DNA of 64,000 nucleotides. It comes from Mikania micrantha (taxonomy: Eukaryota; Streptophyta; Magnoliopsida; Asterales; Asteraceae). The position numbers were made by a program, and so were the translations under genes. Positions 1 to 12,560 of the stretch are shown in pieces; positions within the stretch are counted from its first letter, which is position 1; each line of letters starts with the position of its first letter. The notes under the pieces were generated by a model. That model did not search any database, had not been told where the DNA came from, and was given only the letters and a program-made list of their open reading frames with translations. Location of the stretch: assembly GCA_009363875.1 (NCBI GenBank), contig CM018681.1, positions 40,069,510 through 40,133,509 of the forward strand, given 5' to 3'.

Positions 1-904
1 TAATGGATGACCACCAAAGTATGGCTTTTTATTTGGTTGAGTGATAATAGTAGGAGCAACTTGTTGAAGACGTATGGCATGTGTAAGCAGCATAATTCAC
101 ATGACCATTTTTCCTCTTATTGTTCTTTTTGAAGGATGAGGAAGAAGACCCATCTTTTGACTCCTCTTTTGGAGTCTCAGTCGAATCTTTGGCTTTTTCC
201 ATCTCCTTATCTTTCTTTGACCCCTTCCTTGTTAAGGTTCCTGTCTTAACATGATTCTCGGTAAGAGTAGCAGGAAGATGGATAGCATCAGCTAGAGTAG
301 CAGGCTTGCTACCCCAAACAACATCTTGAATAAGCATTGGCAATCCGCCAATGTACTCTTAAATTGCCCTTGTCAAATGGGTCACCATATCAGGACAAAG
401 CAGACTTAACTAATGGAAACGGTTGTTACAAGCTATGTTTTCCCCACTTTCCAGTTTGAGTTCCCAAAACTCATATTCTAGCTTCTTGACCTCATTTCGT
501 GGGCAAAATTCGCGAGTCATCCTTTCCTTGACTTGTCCCCAAGTCAAGTTAGTTACAGCTTCTCCTAGAGTTCGTTTCTCATTGTTCCACCAAGTGAGAG
601 CTCGTTTCTAAAGAGTTCCCGCAGCGTAACGAACTTTCAGATCATCAGGGCAGTCACTATTGATGAAAGTATTCTCCATACTTTCATACCATTGTAGTAA
701 AGCAATAGCCCCATCAGATCTATTATACTTGGGTGGATTACAAGAATTGAAGTGCTTAAAAGTGCATCTTGGTGGATTTAGCACTTCTTGATTAGCATTG
801 AAGTGTTGTTGTAGTTGAATTACCGTGTTTGGTATTACTTAAGCCATTTGGCGATCAATTTTAGCAGCCATTCTACGCTCGTTTGCACGACGATGATTTG
901 CCAT
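1..904 (-). pseudogene. Ty3/gypsy gag pseudogene (5' part, runs off window)
   Basis: Read on the minus strand from the ATG at 902-904, the frame encodes a gypsy-type capsid. A short basic start (MANHRRANERR) is followed by a PPKY-D-G-A-LL-W-ES-F pattern, then the block TWWNNEKRTLG and WGQVKERMTREFCPRNEVKKLE, all typical of the Retrotrans_gag family. In-frame stops occur at 839-841, 608-610, 410-412 and 359-361, so it cannot make a full protein. The end nearest the window edge is a lysine/serine-rich tail leading towards a knuckle that is not visible. The PBS and LTR of the same element lie to the right (2913-6351), which fixes the orientation. The rest of gag and pol would lie left of position 1. 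Family assignment is firm; lineage is not determined. Confidence 0.85.
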
Positions 905-1240
905 TCTAAATAGAAATAAGGTTTTGTTAATGTTTGAGCTTTGACTAATAACTTTGTCTAAATAACAACCTATTTGGTTAAGCTTTTGGTGCTACTCCCA
1001 TTGTACTATTGGTGCTTATATATAGGATATACTACAGCCAACCCACCACATCAATAATACTTTGAAATCATACCAATCACCTTACCAATACTAACCTAGA
1101 CTTTACACATACGCTTGATTAGAAGTTGAATAATTAACCTGATGTTGATCTCTATGTTTTGAATTCAAATCAAAATTTGAATATTCTACTATCTTTGAAT
1201 TTTCATTCATAAGAAAGAATATTGTAGACTTGTAACCTTT

Positions 1241-1580
1241 AAGATGTTGTGATATATCACCATCAGAAATCTTAGGTATATTGTTATTGTTTTCTTGAAT
1301 CATGTTTACCAAAAAAAGAATATGTAACACCACTTCCTTTTATATGTTATGATATATCATCATCACATATCCTAGGTATGATGTTATTGTTTTCTTGAAT
1401 CATGTTTATCCAACTAAGAGTATGTATCACCGTATTCTTTTAAATGTTGTAAAGTATTGCTATCACGATGATGTTATTGTTTTCTTGAATTCTATGTTTT
1501 TTGTCAAACAAAGAAGAATGACATCATATCTTTTAAGTTATAGTGATGAATCACCATCACTAACTTTGAGTATAAGATGT
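1241..1580. repeat. Imperfect tandem repeat, about 100 bp x 3.5
   Basis: Units begin near 1241, 1341, 1441 and 1534. Each contains a form of gatatatcaccatcac followed by gatgttattgttttcttgaa. The copies have diverged by substitutions and short indels. The repeat lies within the gypsy leader. Confidence 0.75.
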
Positions 1581-1701
1581 CAAAGGATTTGGAATTTTCG
1601 TATGTAGAGTTATAAAATCATTTGAATTTGAATGAAATCAAGGGAGTAGTGTCCAAATTGGATACCTTTATTTGTTAGAATTTGGTTTCAAGATGAAATA
1701 A

Positions 1702-1868
1702 TGCTTTGGCCTATAGGTTAAATACTCTCGTTAAGATATCCCCAGGAAAGCTAGACTGGTCCTCCGTCAAGGATTATGAATCGTTTTCCTAGACAGGATT
1801 CTCAACTACCGATATTCAGCCTTCCAGTTAGTACATGTTCATCTTAACATACTTAATTCTAAAAGAAT
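1702..1868. repeat. Dispersed duplicate in gypsy leader, copy 1
   Basis: Starts with tgctttggcctata, followed by a conserved ccccaggaaag-tagactggtc core and cctagacagga. The second copy is at 2259-2432 in the same orientation, about 557 bp away, with roughly 75-80% identity by eye. Confidence 0.75.
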
Positions 1869-2258
1869 TTTCGAAATTCATTTTTAAAAGATTTATATAG
1901 AATTTGATATTATAAGATTATATATCTTAGAATTCATAAGAAAAGATAAAGATAGATATTTAGAGAACTTGAGATTTGGAATTTGTTTAACCATTTCAAA
2001 TAAGTTGAATATTTAAGTGTGTATAAGGTGTTAAGATATGAATTAGATTTTGAAGCTTTAGGGAGTACATTGTCACTATGACATTGTTAATACCTTAGAT
2101 ATAGTAATAACATAACTATTCTTAGATAAAAAGGTCATGGAATAAAATAGCACATAATAAATCATTTGGACTTGTTTAAAACAATAAGAAATGGTATTCA
2201 AAATTGAACACCTTTGACATATTATAATTATATAGCTTGTAAAGTGTTTGGTGTGACA

Positions 2259-2432
2259 TGCTTTGGCCTATAAGTGAAAATACTCTCATTAGGAGTCCCC
2301 AGGAAAGATAGACTGGTCCCATTGTACATTGTGGATTTATACGAATATCTTTCCTAGACAGGAATCCTAACTACCCGTATTTCAATCTTCAAGTTACTAC
2401 ATGTCCACTTACAAACTGAATTCTAACGGGAT
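2259..2432. repeat. Dispersed duplicate in gypsy leader, copy 2
   Basis: Partner of 1702-1868, sharing the tgctttggcctata start, the ccccaggaaag core and the tcctagacagga block. The spacer between copies is AT-rich and not itself repeated. Confidence 0.75.
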
Positions 2433-2912
2433 TATAAAATCAATTTGAATGCATACATATTAACATATATGTATTGGATTAGCAATGAAGATTTGATTAG
2501 GCACTTAGCCTAATGATTTGAATTCCTAACATCAAAAGAGTTTTCGCGTGTTCATGAGTATGATATAAGAATTAACTTAGATAATATCTAAGTTATTCTT
2601 AATCTAATGAATAACATATGTTATAATCCTTATAATAGTCGTAGGTATTCCTCTATGGTGTACCTAAACTATGGGAAACAGATTATTGCAATAATCTAAG
2701 TCATTCCTCTATGGTATACTTAACTATGAATGTCATATGTCATTTATAAGATATGGTATCGTCTATGGTAACAAGATATGGCATATAATAATAATACACA
2801 TAGCACAAAAACACACAAGTATAGAATACATAGTATTAGATAACTCATATTTGGGGAGAGCTTAGTTATAGACTAGGTCACCATTTCTAATAACCTAATT
2901 CTCTATAACCAT

Positions 2913-2925
2913 GGCTCTAATACCA
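2913..2925 (-). promoter_or_regulatory. Primer-binding site of the Ty3/gypsy element
   Basis: The minus strand reads TGGTATTAGAGCC, matching the 3' end of plant initiator-Met tRNA except for one base. It lies three bases inside the LTR end at 2929, the expected place for priming minus-strand DNA synthesis. Confidence 0.8.
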
Positions 2926-4689
2926 ATATGTCACACCCCAACTGAAGGCGGAATATGCAGAGGTGCGATGTGAAATTATCCAAAAGTGTCACACCCCCTG
3001 CACCGCGTGCGGAATCCACGGCGGGGTGACGATCGATGGTTGAATCATGCACAAGTATTGACTAAGAACAACCACAATGCATTACTAAATTTCATAGATA
3101 TTAGACCATTGTTTAGTTACAGACAATAAATCTATCTTCCCAAAAGAATGACAACTACAGACCCAAAATATTGTTTACAAAATAAGACTCAGACAAGACA
3201 ATTAAACAATTAGGATTAAATGAGTTTCTAATCCATCCTAGCTTGTTTCTTCATCTTGTTCTATCTTAAAACGGTATCCTTAGTTGTCTTTTAGTATGGC
3301 TTAAACATGATTACCTGAAACACGTGAAAAGTAACTATCAACTACAAAAGTAGTTGGTGAGAACAATAGGTTTAACATTTGTAAATATAAATCTGCATTT
3401 TAAGGCATATGTATAAAGCAGTGAATGAAAATACATGGATGGTTGCAACCCAAACTAACATCAAGTAAGAATAATGTATGCAAACAATCAAAAGACTGTT
3501 TACTAGAGAAGCCAACAAACAATCAAGTCCCAAACTACGTTTGGAGTCGGAAAAATAATAGTCAGCAACTACATTCAACACGAGCTGTACTAACAAGCTT
3601 ACTCAGAAGACAACTCCTTGTTGTGTGACCCGGTCAATATGACTTATGCTGGTAAAGTTAATTAGCAGCAATTTCATATTTAGCGTACTGCAACCAATTC
3701 TGCAGTTAGCTTTTAAAACAAATTTAAAAGCTAACTCCAGCATTGGCGTAACCAAATGTGTCCCGCTTTCCCTTGTTGTGATCACCCAGTACTAACGCTA
3801 TAAGAATAAGAATGTGTCTAAGTTTGTTCGCAACGATGAACACCATGCTTTTGAATGCTTTGATTTGAAACCTTTGGTTGAATGCCTTATTTGATTACCA
3901 TGATTTGAAAACCTCGCTTGAATACCATGAATTGAAATCCTTTGATTAAATACCTCCATGAAAACTATTGATTTAAAAAATCCTTGTGTTGAAACCCTTG
4001 ATTGAATACTGAGAATAGTGTCCTTGTACAATAACAAGGTTTATAAAAGATTATCTTATCAAAAGCACAATTTATATTAAAAGGGTTTATAAGACCTATT
4101 CTTTAAAAGTATTTGACATTTATAAAACCATTTGTGTAAAACATATATAAAGAGTTTAGAGAACCTTTTATAAAACCTTTAAATAGAAATGTTCAACAGT
4201 TGATAAAACCCTTAAAACGATTGATAAATCCTTTTTAAAATAGTTGATACATCCCTTACATTTATAATTATATCCTGTAATAGTTGAAAGCAGTGTACAT
4301 CCTGTTTATGAAATATGATTGCATAAAGAAGGTTTGGTCACGTGTTCCACCCCAAAACAGTTGTAATACAGTAAAATAGGGGCTAAAGTTCTCACCTGAC
4401 AGCGGTAGACTCTGAACCAGAACAAGTAGCAAGTAGCAAGTAGCAAACAACAAGACTTCTAACTGGTTCCTATATCATTGTAATCATACATAAAATATAA
4501 GATTTGTGATATTGTACTCTTTGATTGATTGACTGACTGACTTCTGTTATCATGATTCTGGTTAACCATTGAATATCTGGTTTTTAACCAATTCAAACCC
4601 TTTTGAATATAATTCTTAAGTGTTAGATTTATGTATTTATCAAAATGTTGTCATATTGGTAATGAATACATGCTTATTGGAATTTAATC

Positions 4690-5040
4690 TAGTTGGCCTT
4701 ATGTTGGGCCAACTATCCCATATGAGCCAACTTTAACTCGGCCGAAAGGTCATGGGCTAATCACTTGGGCTCAATAATTGTTGTTGGGCCGACGGAGGTG
4801 TGATAGGCCAACTCCAATAGACTGTTGGGCCGGACAGTGGTTATGGGCCCAAATGAATAAATGTGGGCCGAAAATACAAGTCCTTGGGCTAACCGCATGG
4901 ACTTGGATTGGATCAACAATCTGGGCCGAAGTGATTTGAGCTAAATTAAACCACTTGGGCTAAAAATATCAAATTGGGCCGCATGGATATGGTTTGGGCA
5001 ATTTGATTAGGTAGGTTAGCTAAACGAAATGTTGGGCCTC
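4690..5040. repeat. TTGGGCC / TTGGGCT motif cluster
   Basis: About a dozen spaced copies of ttgggcc, ttgggct or gtgggccga on the plus strand, at irregular intervals, inside the gypsy LTR. Immediately to the right the motif gives way to GGTTCG. Confidence 0.7.
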
Positions 5041-5099
5041 AGTTTCTTGTGTACACCGGCCCAATACATGGGTATTAACCGATTGTCGTGTTCCTGGCT

Positions 5100-5625
5100 T
5101 CCATATCCAGCGAACCTTATGGATTTTGACTAAAGGTTCAGCCTTCCCAAGGTCAACGAACCTTAAGGTTCGTTCACTGTACTCATGGGTTCGGCAAGGG
5201 TGGTGAAAGGCTCGGCTAAGCAGGGCTGCATGCAAGGTTCGCCGAGGTTACATGCATGGTTCGCCGATCATGGTCATCAAAAGGGTTCGGCCATAATCTA
5301 TTGGTTCGTGAGTACATACAGGTTCGTGACTAAGTTTAGGTAGGTTTGGTGATTGCAGCTAGCCAATGGTTCGCCTAGGTTCACTCCTGCATTGCGGGTT
5401 AGGTGGCTGGGAAAGGTTCGGCCGAAGATGAGACCTGGTGGGAAGGTTCATGGACATGGAGGTTCGTTGCTTTGGAAGTGGTTCGGCTAACCAGCTAGGG
5501 TTCGTCTGAGTTCGAAGGTTCGTCGGGTGAGTGGTGGTCTAGCCACGAGGGTTCGTGACTTGCAGAAGGTTCGGCCAACATCAAGTAGGTTCGGCCGATC
5601 TCACACCACCCTCGCGAACCTGTAA
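5100..5625. repeat. GGTTCG motif cluster in gypsy LTR
   Basis: More than twenty copies of ggttcg on the plus strand, often as ggttcggc or ggttcgtc, with a few gcgaacc complements. Spacing is irregular, mostly 10-30 bp, so this is not a simple tandem repeat. The same hexamer dominates the LTR, leader and post-pol spacer of the Sireviruses at 17137 and 54885. Confidence 0.85.
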
Positions 5626-8285
5626 CATCCCATCTTCCCTTTCGAGCTGGGTGAGGTTGTAAAGTCACTCCCATGTCGGTGATGTACCAGAACCAGTGTT
5701 TCGAAGGTTTATGGTGGTTTACACGGGCTCTAGCACCAGTTACATGGATTGGGTTGATACATAACATGAAAACCCTACTTTTAAGAATTTTCGTGGCTTC
5801 ATACCTCGATTTTTGGCCGGATAAAACTCCATATCGGTTGCACTTCCATGTAGGGAATGTTGAGAGCTTCCCGTGGACACCAAGAACACCCAAATCCGTC
5901 AAGAAACGAAGGAGATATGAAGCTTGAAAGATTGAAATGGTGATTTTCTCTTCTAGAGAGAGAAACGAACGAGATTGCTTGTTTAGAGAGAGAAAGGATT
6001 ATGAAAAATGAGGTGGAATGCCTCATTGAACCTTTAAATACCCCGAGGGTATCCGGGTTCGTTTCGGTTGCTCGATTCGCGTTTTCGTTGCGTTTCCTGA
6101 ACGTAACACGTAATTTACGCGTTTTAAATAAAAGAGTTGATTATTTTCATTATTTTGATGAGTTTCAAAATTGTAAAATGTAAAATAAAATATTTTACTT
6201 ATTTTTACATTTCGTTCGCTGCCAGACCGTTAAACGAATATAACTACGTGTATACCCGCAATTGCGTACGTTTTTTGGTCGTATTAACTATTTATTGACA
6301 TTTACTCGTAATTATAAGTTCGACATTCGTATATTTACGGATCGTCACCCATAACTATACTCAGTCTCGCTTACGCATTACGATTTTTTTGTTTAATTAA
6401 TTCATTTGTCGTACTATTCGTCACAACACTACACACTAACACTATCCCATATACCGAACGCAGTATATGTATAGGGCATACCCAGGGTCCAGCTAACTGC
6501 CTTATCTACGCCAGCCCACCACTGTTTCGATATAATACAATATTGTTCTTGTCTAGCAAAATCGACTGTAAATAAATAATACATACTTGTTCCTAACGAA
6601 TTAAGATCCTATAACACACAAACACAAACATGAACACATGAATCACATTGACTGATTGAATATAATACACATTGTTCTATCACTGTTTACGACTACCATG
6701 ACTAAATGCACAGATGTTTCAAAAAGCTAATGGTGCTACTTTGTAAGTTTCAATAGTTAATAATCCGATTTCATTCATAACATAAAATCATTCAACATCC
6801 ACATTGTGCAAAAAAAAAAAAACAAACCATAATCCAACATTACAATTCAAAACCCAAGTAAATAACATTGTTTATTTCATTAACTAGGTCCAAATAGCTT
6901 AGGTATGTCTTCATCCAAGTCACTAACCTATTACACATATAAAATAGAGTTTTGATCAACTATTTCATAGTTGGTGAGATTCTCATACAATTTGATATAT
7001 GTATAGTAGAAACAAGTTGCAACAATAGTCTAATAAGAATTGATCTTAATATATATATATATATATGTTCCATAATGTTTGATAATATGATTTTGGCAAT
7101 TTCACCTTTGCTAATATAATGACAAAAGTCATTAAAGAAAGGTTACTGGTATACTCATAGTTTTTGGGAATTTCACCTTTAATATTAATCATTGACATAA
7201 GTCATGTTGATTAAAGGCTACTAGTACTAATGTATTGTATATGATATTCCAATAATAATAACACATAGATATAAAAACATGTAGCTAACACATAACATTC
7301 AAATTTAATTCTAACTTAAACTATAGAATTGCATCATAGTATTTGTTTATGACCATAGAATAACATTGCTTGATATGACATGTGCAACATCCCAAAGATT
7401 ACAAAAATGTAAAAAGAAAGTATAAGAAAACCCACATATTCTTGAATTAGAGTTTCCCAGTAAGGCTTGATTTGTGTATGAATGAATCAAGAATCAACCT
7501 ATGTATAAAGAAATTATAACTTAATGTGTATGTTTATATATGTCCATGGGAATTATTGTCTTTGTAGGTAAAAGATTTAGAGTATGAATTTATAAATATG
7601 AGAATAATAGTTAAATGTTTATAATTGATTTTATAAAAATCAACACTTAGAATATAATATTAAAAATACATAATGTTTAAAAGGAATAAAATAATTTTAT
7701 AAATATTTATGAATGTTTAATAAACTATAAAAATCTTAAAAAGATTTTTAGATGTTTAGAGAATATGTGAAATTGAAATAAATTTAACAAATGAATTTAA
7801 TATAAAGATGATTTATTATATGTTTAAAGAATTAATATATGTATGTCTATTAATAGAATATGTTGAAAACTTGTAGTTATCATATTATAAAATTAATCTC
7901 AGAAAATAAATAAAAATTAATTTTCTGAATTTTTAAATCACTTTTCTAAATAATACTTATATTTTTAAGGTTTATTTAAACAATAAAATAAAAATTTTTA
8001 AAAATAATATTAAAAAAATTTATTTAAAAATTCCAGAATATTAATGTAGTTGAAAAATAATTTCTGGAATTTTTCCAGAATTTTAGAAATTTTTTAATAT
8101 TTTTTATATATTTAAAACCATTTATATAATAATTAAATAGCAAAATAATATAACTTAATTCTGAAAAATTTCCAAATTTTTGCAGAATGTTAAAAACATT
8201 ATTTTAGAATTTATTGAATTATTTTAGAATTTTTGGAGTCCATATGGTTAAGAAAATAAAAAATAAAAGAATAAAAAAGAAAGAT

Positions 8286-8372
8286 CCAAACTCGGCTTAG
8301 CCCGGATTTGAACCCGGACCCTTCGCACACAACCCGCACGTTTTACCACCAGATTGGTTGGGTTTCGTTTTC
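8286..8372 (-). repeat. tRNA-like / SINE-like patch with A- and B-box candidates
   Basis: On the minus strand, GGTTCAAATCC (8304-8314) matches a pol III B box apart from A in place of G, and is flanked by a short CCGG/CCGG stem. About 30 bases upstream lies TGGTGGTAAAACG, a weak A-box match. The local GC content is far above the surrounding DNA. A complete tRNA cloverleaf does not form, so a tRNA-derived SINE head or tRNA relic is the best reading. No tail or target duplication was found. Confidence 0.35.
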
Positions 8373-9430
8373 CTTTAATCCATTTAAGTTACTTTTATCG
8401 ACACTCTCAAATTAACCCCAATTCTATAAGAACCCCAGAAATTCAATCGATCAAATCGTTGATTCTAAGTCGTTAAATCTATAGGGCTATTGCTCCGAGT
8501 GTAAAACCAAGTAGGATAGACCCATTACTGCTTGATTTGGTTCCGGATTGAATGATTTCGAGTAGGTTTTTGCTCGTGATGCTCGAAGACTTCGATTGAA
8601 AGATTTGGAGAGATTCAGAAGTTCTCGTTTGTCTCAAACGTTTCAGAAACAGATCTCCTAGCTTTCTGTAGAATGAATTTGGTTCTGGTGTTGGTTTGAA
8701 TCGATTTCGAGTTGTCTTTTTATGCCTAACCGTTCGGTTATGGGTTAGGTATTAAACGAGTTTAATTTACAAATTAATTGTTTCTGTTACTGTCTTGAAC
8801 GTGTAAGAAACGTATTTAGGTCATGAATTTTCATTAAAACCATGTTTGACTTGCTTTGAATCCATGAATGAGGTCGGTCGTGGTCTTGGACGTCAGTGGT
8901 GATGAGAACCAAAGAGAACAAATGAAGTATTTCAATTTTACAGTTCTAGTTCTCCATTTTTGATAACTTAATTCATTTCAACAACAAACTTTGTTTACCC
9001 ACATTACAAGTTTTATTATTTACTCTGTAGCCCCTCTAATGATTTTGTATCATTATTTTCTATAAAACATTATTATAAGTTTAGAATAATTATAATAATT
9101 ACAAGTCCTTTATGATATTTAACTTTAGACATCTTTAGGTTGTGTTTTTTTTTTTGTAAAAACAAGTTTATAAAACTTTGGTAATTACTAATTACTAATT
9201 ATTTATAATTCTTACTTCCAATGTCATAATTAACCTTTAACTTGTTTAATAATAAAACTTTATAATTTTAATAACCTTACAAACTCTTAGTAACAATTTT
9301 GTTAAAACCTATTTGTGTAAAATAAGTTTTATATAACACTTATAAAATAAATTGAAAATATCTTAATAAATATTATTTTTTATCAACTATAGCCTTTAAT
9401 TTAAATAAAATTTATTTTAAATAAATTGTA

Positions 9431-9475
9431 GGTGTGTATGTATGTATGTAGGTACGTACGTACGTATGTATGTGT
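9431..9475. repeat. GTAT/GTAC microsatellite
   Basis: Runs of gtatgtatgta, ggtacgtacgtacgtat and gtatgtgt form an imperfect tetranucleotide repeat of about 45 bp. Confidence 0.9.
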
Positions 9476-9783
9476 CTGTTTTAAATTTTTAATTAAATTA
9501 ACAAAACCATATAAACTTTCTTTTATTATAATAAGATATCATTACATATTATATTTAAATAAAGGAAAACCCTAAAGATTACATGACACAGTTAGGATCC
9601 CCATTACACGCATTATGTTAAGGAGATTAATATAATTAAACATATTCACACACCCGTAAACTCCCGCTTCCGGTGTCAAACCGCTGGGTGTGACGTGGCA
9701 GGACCAGACACGTTAGTCATATAAAACAACTCTATATGCTTTCGAAAACACGTGGATATTTCTTAAGATATCCCAAATAAATT

Positions 9784-10356
9784 TGTAGGACCGAAGAGTT
9801 GTTAACCTGGATATCCAGCTTTAGACACTAGGGTCAAAGACTAGGTATTAACTCCCTTTTAAGTCAAACTCTTGATTATTTCAACCGATTGATAAGTTAG
9901 CTAAAGAGAGAAAAAAAGAGAAAATAGCACAAAGAATTTTCAGGGAATTCAATTCAAGTAATACAAAGAATGTTGGGATATAAATACCCAAACATTCAAT
10001 GTGACATGACAAAAAAATAAGACAAATAGCTGACATTGTTATAGACACTGAATCAACAGAAAAGTACAACAACTAATACAAAGTCAACAACAGCGGAAAC
10101 ATAAGCCTTCAGGAGTTCTTCAGTTTTTAGTTCTTCCGTGGTTGAAGTAGTTACAGTGTGATCAGTGGTTATTCCTCAGAAGCTGATCTTCGTAAGCAGA
10201 TCTTCGGAGGCTAATCAACAGTTGTTTTTGTTTGACCAGTAATTGTCTTCCGGATCAGTAGGTGTCTTTCGACAAGAGAAGGATCTGCTATTGTGTTCTG
10301 AAACAAGAAAGGATCCGCGGTTGCACTCTTTGCGAACCATCTGCAGTTTTTATTCA
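9784..10356 (-). repeat. 3' LTR of outer element
   Basis: Starts tgtaggaccgaagagttgtt and aligns base by base with 36946 onwards through landmarks such as tttagacactagggt, gggatataaatacccaaaca and catgacaaaaa. Alignment is lost near 10356, so the U3-side boundary is approximate. The partner copy starts tgtataacagg. Confidence 0.75.
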
Positions 10357-12560
10357 GTATTTAAGCCGCATAATTGTTTTATTAACAGGATGGAAAGTGT
10401 GGTTGAGGCTCATCAGTCCTTATTTTTCCAACTATATCCCTCTAGACTAATGAAGCCATAACCTAGTTATTTTTCACTTAGGATCAATTTTATCTAATCC
10501 CTAAGATTGTTAACAAACTGTAAAACATTATAGTTTGTATCAGCATTCCTTAGAGTGATGTACAGCAGAACCTTTAGATCCTCCATGGGGAGGTTTGAGA
10601 TATAATGCCAAGTTGTAAAATAAGTTCTTGAACCATTAAATCTTTCAATGGTTATGGAGCTGGAGTATCCATCAAAGAACCGCCTTTTGATTCCAGCTCT
10701 AGAATGAGTGAGCTAAAGAGATTGTTTGGAAGAAGACTTTTGTTGTTGAGGAGTAGGAAGAAGAGGAGGACTAATGTATGATCTCCCTTCTTTTGATATG
10801 AGATCTAGAGTCAAGCACCTTTTTTACCACTACTGTTGATGAGGTTCAATGTTTTTCAACAGGATGGGATTGAATTCTTCTTCAATATCTATCCACAGAT
10901 TGAACTTTCCATCCAAAGATGGGTGACCAACACCAGTACTTCCTAAGGGATTATTCAGCAGTTGATCAGTTATTGTGTTTGATGCATCTTCCTTTGTCTG
11001 TGGTGCTTTGGAAGATACCACGACTATGGAAGAAGAGGGAGAATCTTGCCAAAGTTCAAGGTGGTCACGATGAACCCTTTTGAATTTGGACCATTTATCG
11101 ACAGAATATAATCCTTCCCTCTTATGATGGTGTTCCTTGATTCCCAGCCTTTTGAATTTGGACCATTTATCGACAGAATATATCCCAGTACATGAAGGTT
11201 TCTACTTTGTATTTACCTTCATTAAGCAAGAAGTTGAAGATCTCCTCCCTCTCAGCCTGATAGACTTTATCTTGTTCTTGATCAATCAAAATTATCTGAT
11301 CCTGATATGCCTTGATCAAATCTTCTCCTTCAAGGACAGAAGCTTCAAGTTCAGCTAAGATATTCTTCTCCCTTTGATCCTCTTCATTTACTTCTTTCAG
11401 AACTTCTTCAGTTGAAGGGATGTTCCTCTTTCCGGAGTAAGAATCGATTTTGAGGTTTGTTAGCTGCAACCTCAGCTGGTTTTACTGGGAGGGAACTTTT
11501 GGTAGTTTTGGATAGATTGAAATCAGACTCATCATCATCAGCCAATCTAAGCCTTCTTTTTCTTGGCCTTAGGGATGAGATAGGTCGATTATCATTTGAG
11601 TCTGTGTTTGACTCTTGTATGGGGCTTAAAGGATTTTGGTTTTGGCTGTGAGGGTTTTAGACTTTCTGGCTACATTCTTTTGTCTCCTTGTGAAAGAGCG
11701 AGTAATAATAGGTCTGGGTTTTTGTCCAATTTTGGATTAGTCCAAAAGGATACAAGTGGGTGAGATTTCTCTGGATACGACAAGGAGGGTTTGAGAAGCA
11801 GATCTGAGAGATAAGGTGGGTGAAGCTTCTCTGGTAGATTTTGTAGGTGAAGGAGGTGTAGGCTTGGCAAGGGAAGTTGGTTTGGATGTCTGTCCAGTAG
11901 AGGAAAGGATTTTATTTTGCTCCATTTAGGCAGGCTTAGTATGAGCCGGTTTATCTTGGGTAGATGGGACCGAAGATGAGGAAACCCCAACACCAGCTGT
12001 GGCTTTTATTGGTTCAGTAGAAGCTGGTTTGATTAGCTTTGGTTTGGGTTTGCTAATCACCTCAGATGCTCCTATTTCCACTTAAGAAGTAATTTCTCTT
12101 TGCTTATGTTCAAGGTTGGCCTTGGCAGCTGCTTTCTCAAAATGTTGATCCAGGGTAGCCTTGAGGAGGGCCTCTTGATTCTTTAGTTTCAAGGCCTTCA
12201 ACTTCCTTTGCTCAGATTCATCTTGAGGCCTTTTGGCAGCTTGAAGTTTGGAAATAAGTTTTTCATTCTCCCTTTTTTGGCTTCATCAGCATGGTCATTG
12301 AACCAATGGGAAGGATGAGTTATGGCTGTTAGATAGTGTAGGTATAAGGTATTATTGGCAACTTCATGTTTGAAGGATTTAATTTTGGAATCCACTGACA
12401 CTTTGAGCAGATCCATTTTGGTTTTCTAGATGTGAAAGAAGTCTTTGGTTAAGTTATTAAAGATGGTTGTGAGGTTAGTGGTAAGAAGTGTGTCTAACAC
12501 TTCTTCTAAAACTTGGGGAGTAAAGGCAGGAGTATTGGAGTTCGGTGTAGTGTTTGGGGA
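10357..12560 (-). pseudogene. Post-pol ORF of outer element, 3' portion (degenerate)
   Basis: This is the downstream half of the third ORF of the outer element, separated from its upstream half (15029-16605) by the deleted copia insertion. Recognisable parts on the minus strand include a lysine/glutamate-rich stretch around 12200-12416 and a glutamate-rich, coiled-coil-like segment at 11167-11469 (ILAELEASVLEGEDLIKAYQ). Many stops and frame changes are present, and I could not follow one frame through. The part from about 10600 down to the LTR holds no recognisable coding sequence and should contain the polypurine tract, which I could not place. The role of such ORFs is unproven; their position has earned them the name env-like. 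Confidence 0.5.

Larger units (their letters stand above)
905..2912 (-). other. Long untranslated leader of the Ty3/gypsy element
   Basis: Two kilobases lie between the PBS and the gag start, with no convincing coding frame. The stretch is AT-rich and carries two internal repeat families (listed separately). Leaders of this length are known from large plant gypsy elements. An alternative is that an older insertion lengthened this leader, but I see no flanking duplication to support that. Confidence 0.6.
2929..6351 (-). repeat. Ty3/gypsy 5' LTR, about 3.4 kb
   Basis: The PBS-side edge is plus-strand tgtcacacccc at 2929 (minus strand ends GGGGTGTGACA). The far edge is placed at 6351, where the minus strand would start TGGGTGACGATCCGTAAAT, a start that resembles large plant gypsy LTRs. 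TG...CA ends are therefore present, but the partner LTR is outside the window, so the far edge is an inference. The LTR holds a cluster of TTGGGCC-type motifs (4690-5040), a dense GGTTCG cluster (5100-5625) and a GGATTCCGCA motif on the minus strand at 3008-3017, about 80 bp from the LTR end. It has no convincing coding frame; the 135-codon open frame at 5495-5902 looks like chance. Confidence 0.6.
6352..9783. other. AT-rich interval without recognisable genes
   Basis: I see no coding frame with recognisable similarity on either strand. The middle (about 7000-8270) is very AT-rich with short homopolymer and TA runs. A patch near 9645-9700 (acacccgtaaactcccgctt to gggtgtgacgt) has the look of an LTR terminus and may be debris of another element. 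A SINE-like patch and a microsatellite are listed separately. Confidence 0.5.

Noticed and set aside
5495..5902. 135-codon open frame on the minus strand of the gypsy LTR
   Set aside because: It lies partly in the GGTTCG cluster, has no recognisable motif, and overlaps another open frame on the opposite strand; chance is the simplest reading.
9645..9705. LTR terminus candidate (acccg...gggtgtgacg)
   Set aside because: No partner LTR, PBS or target duplication was found, so I left it as unassigned debris.
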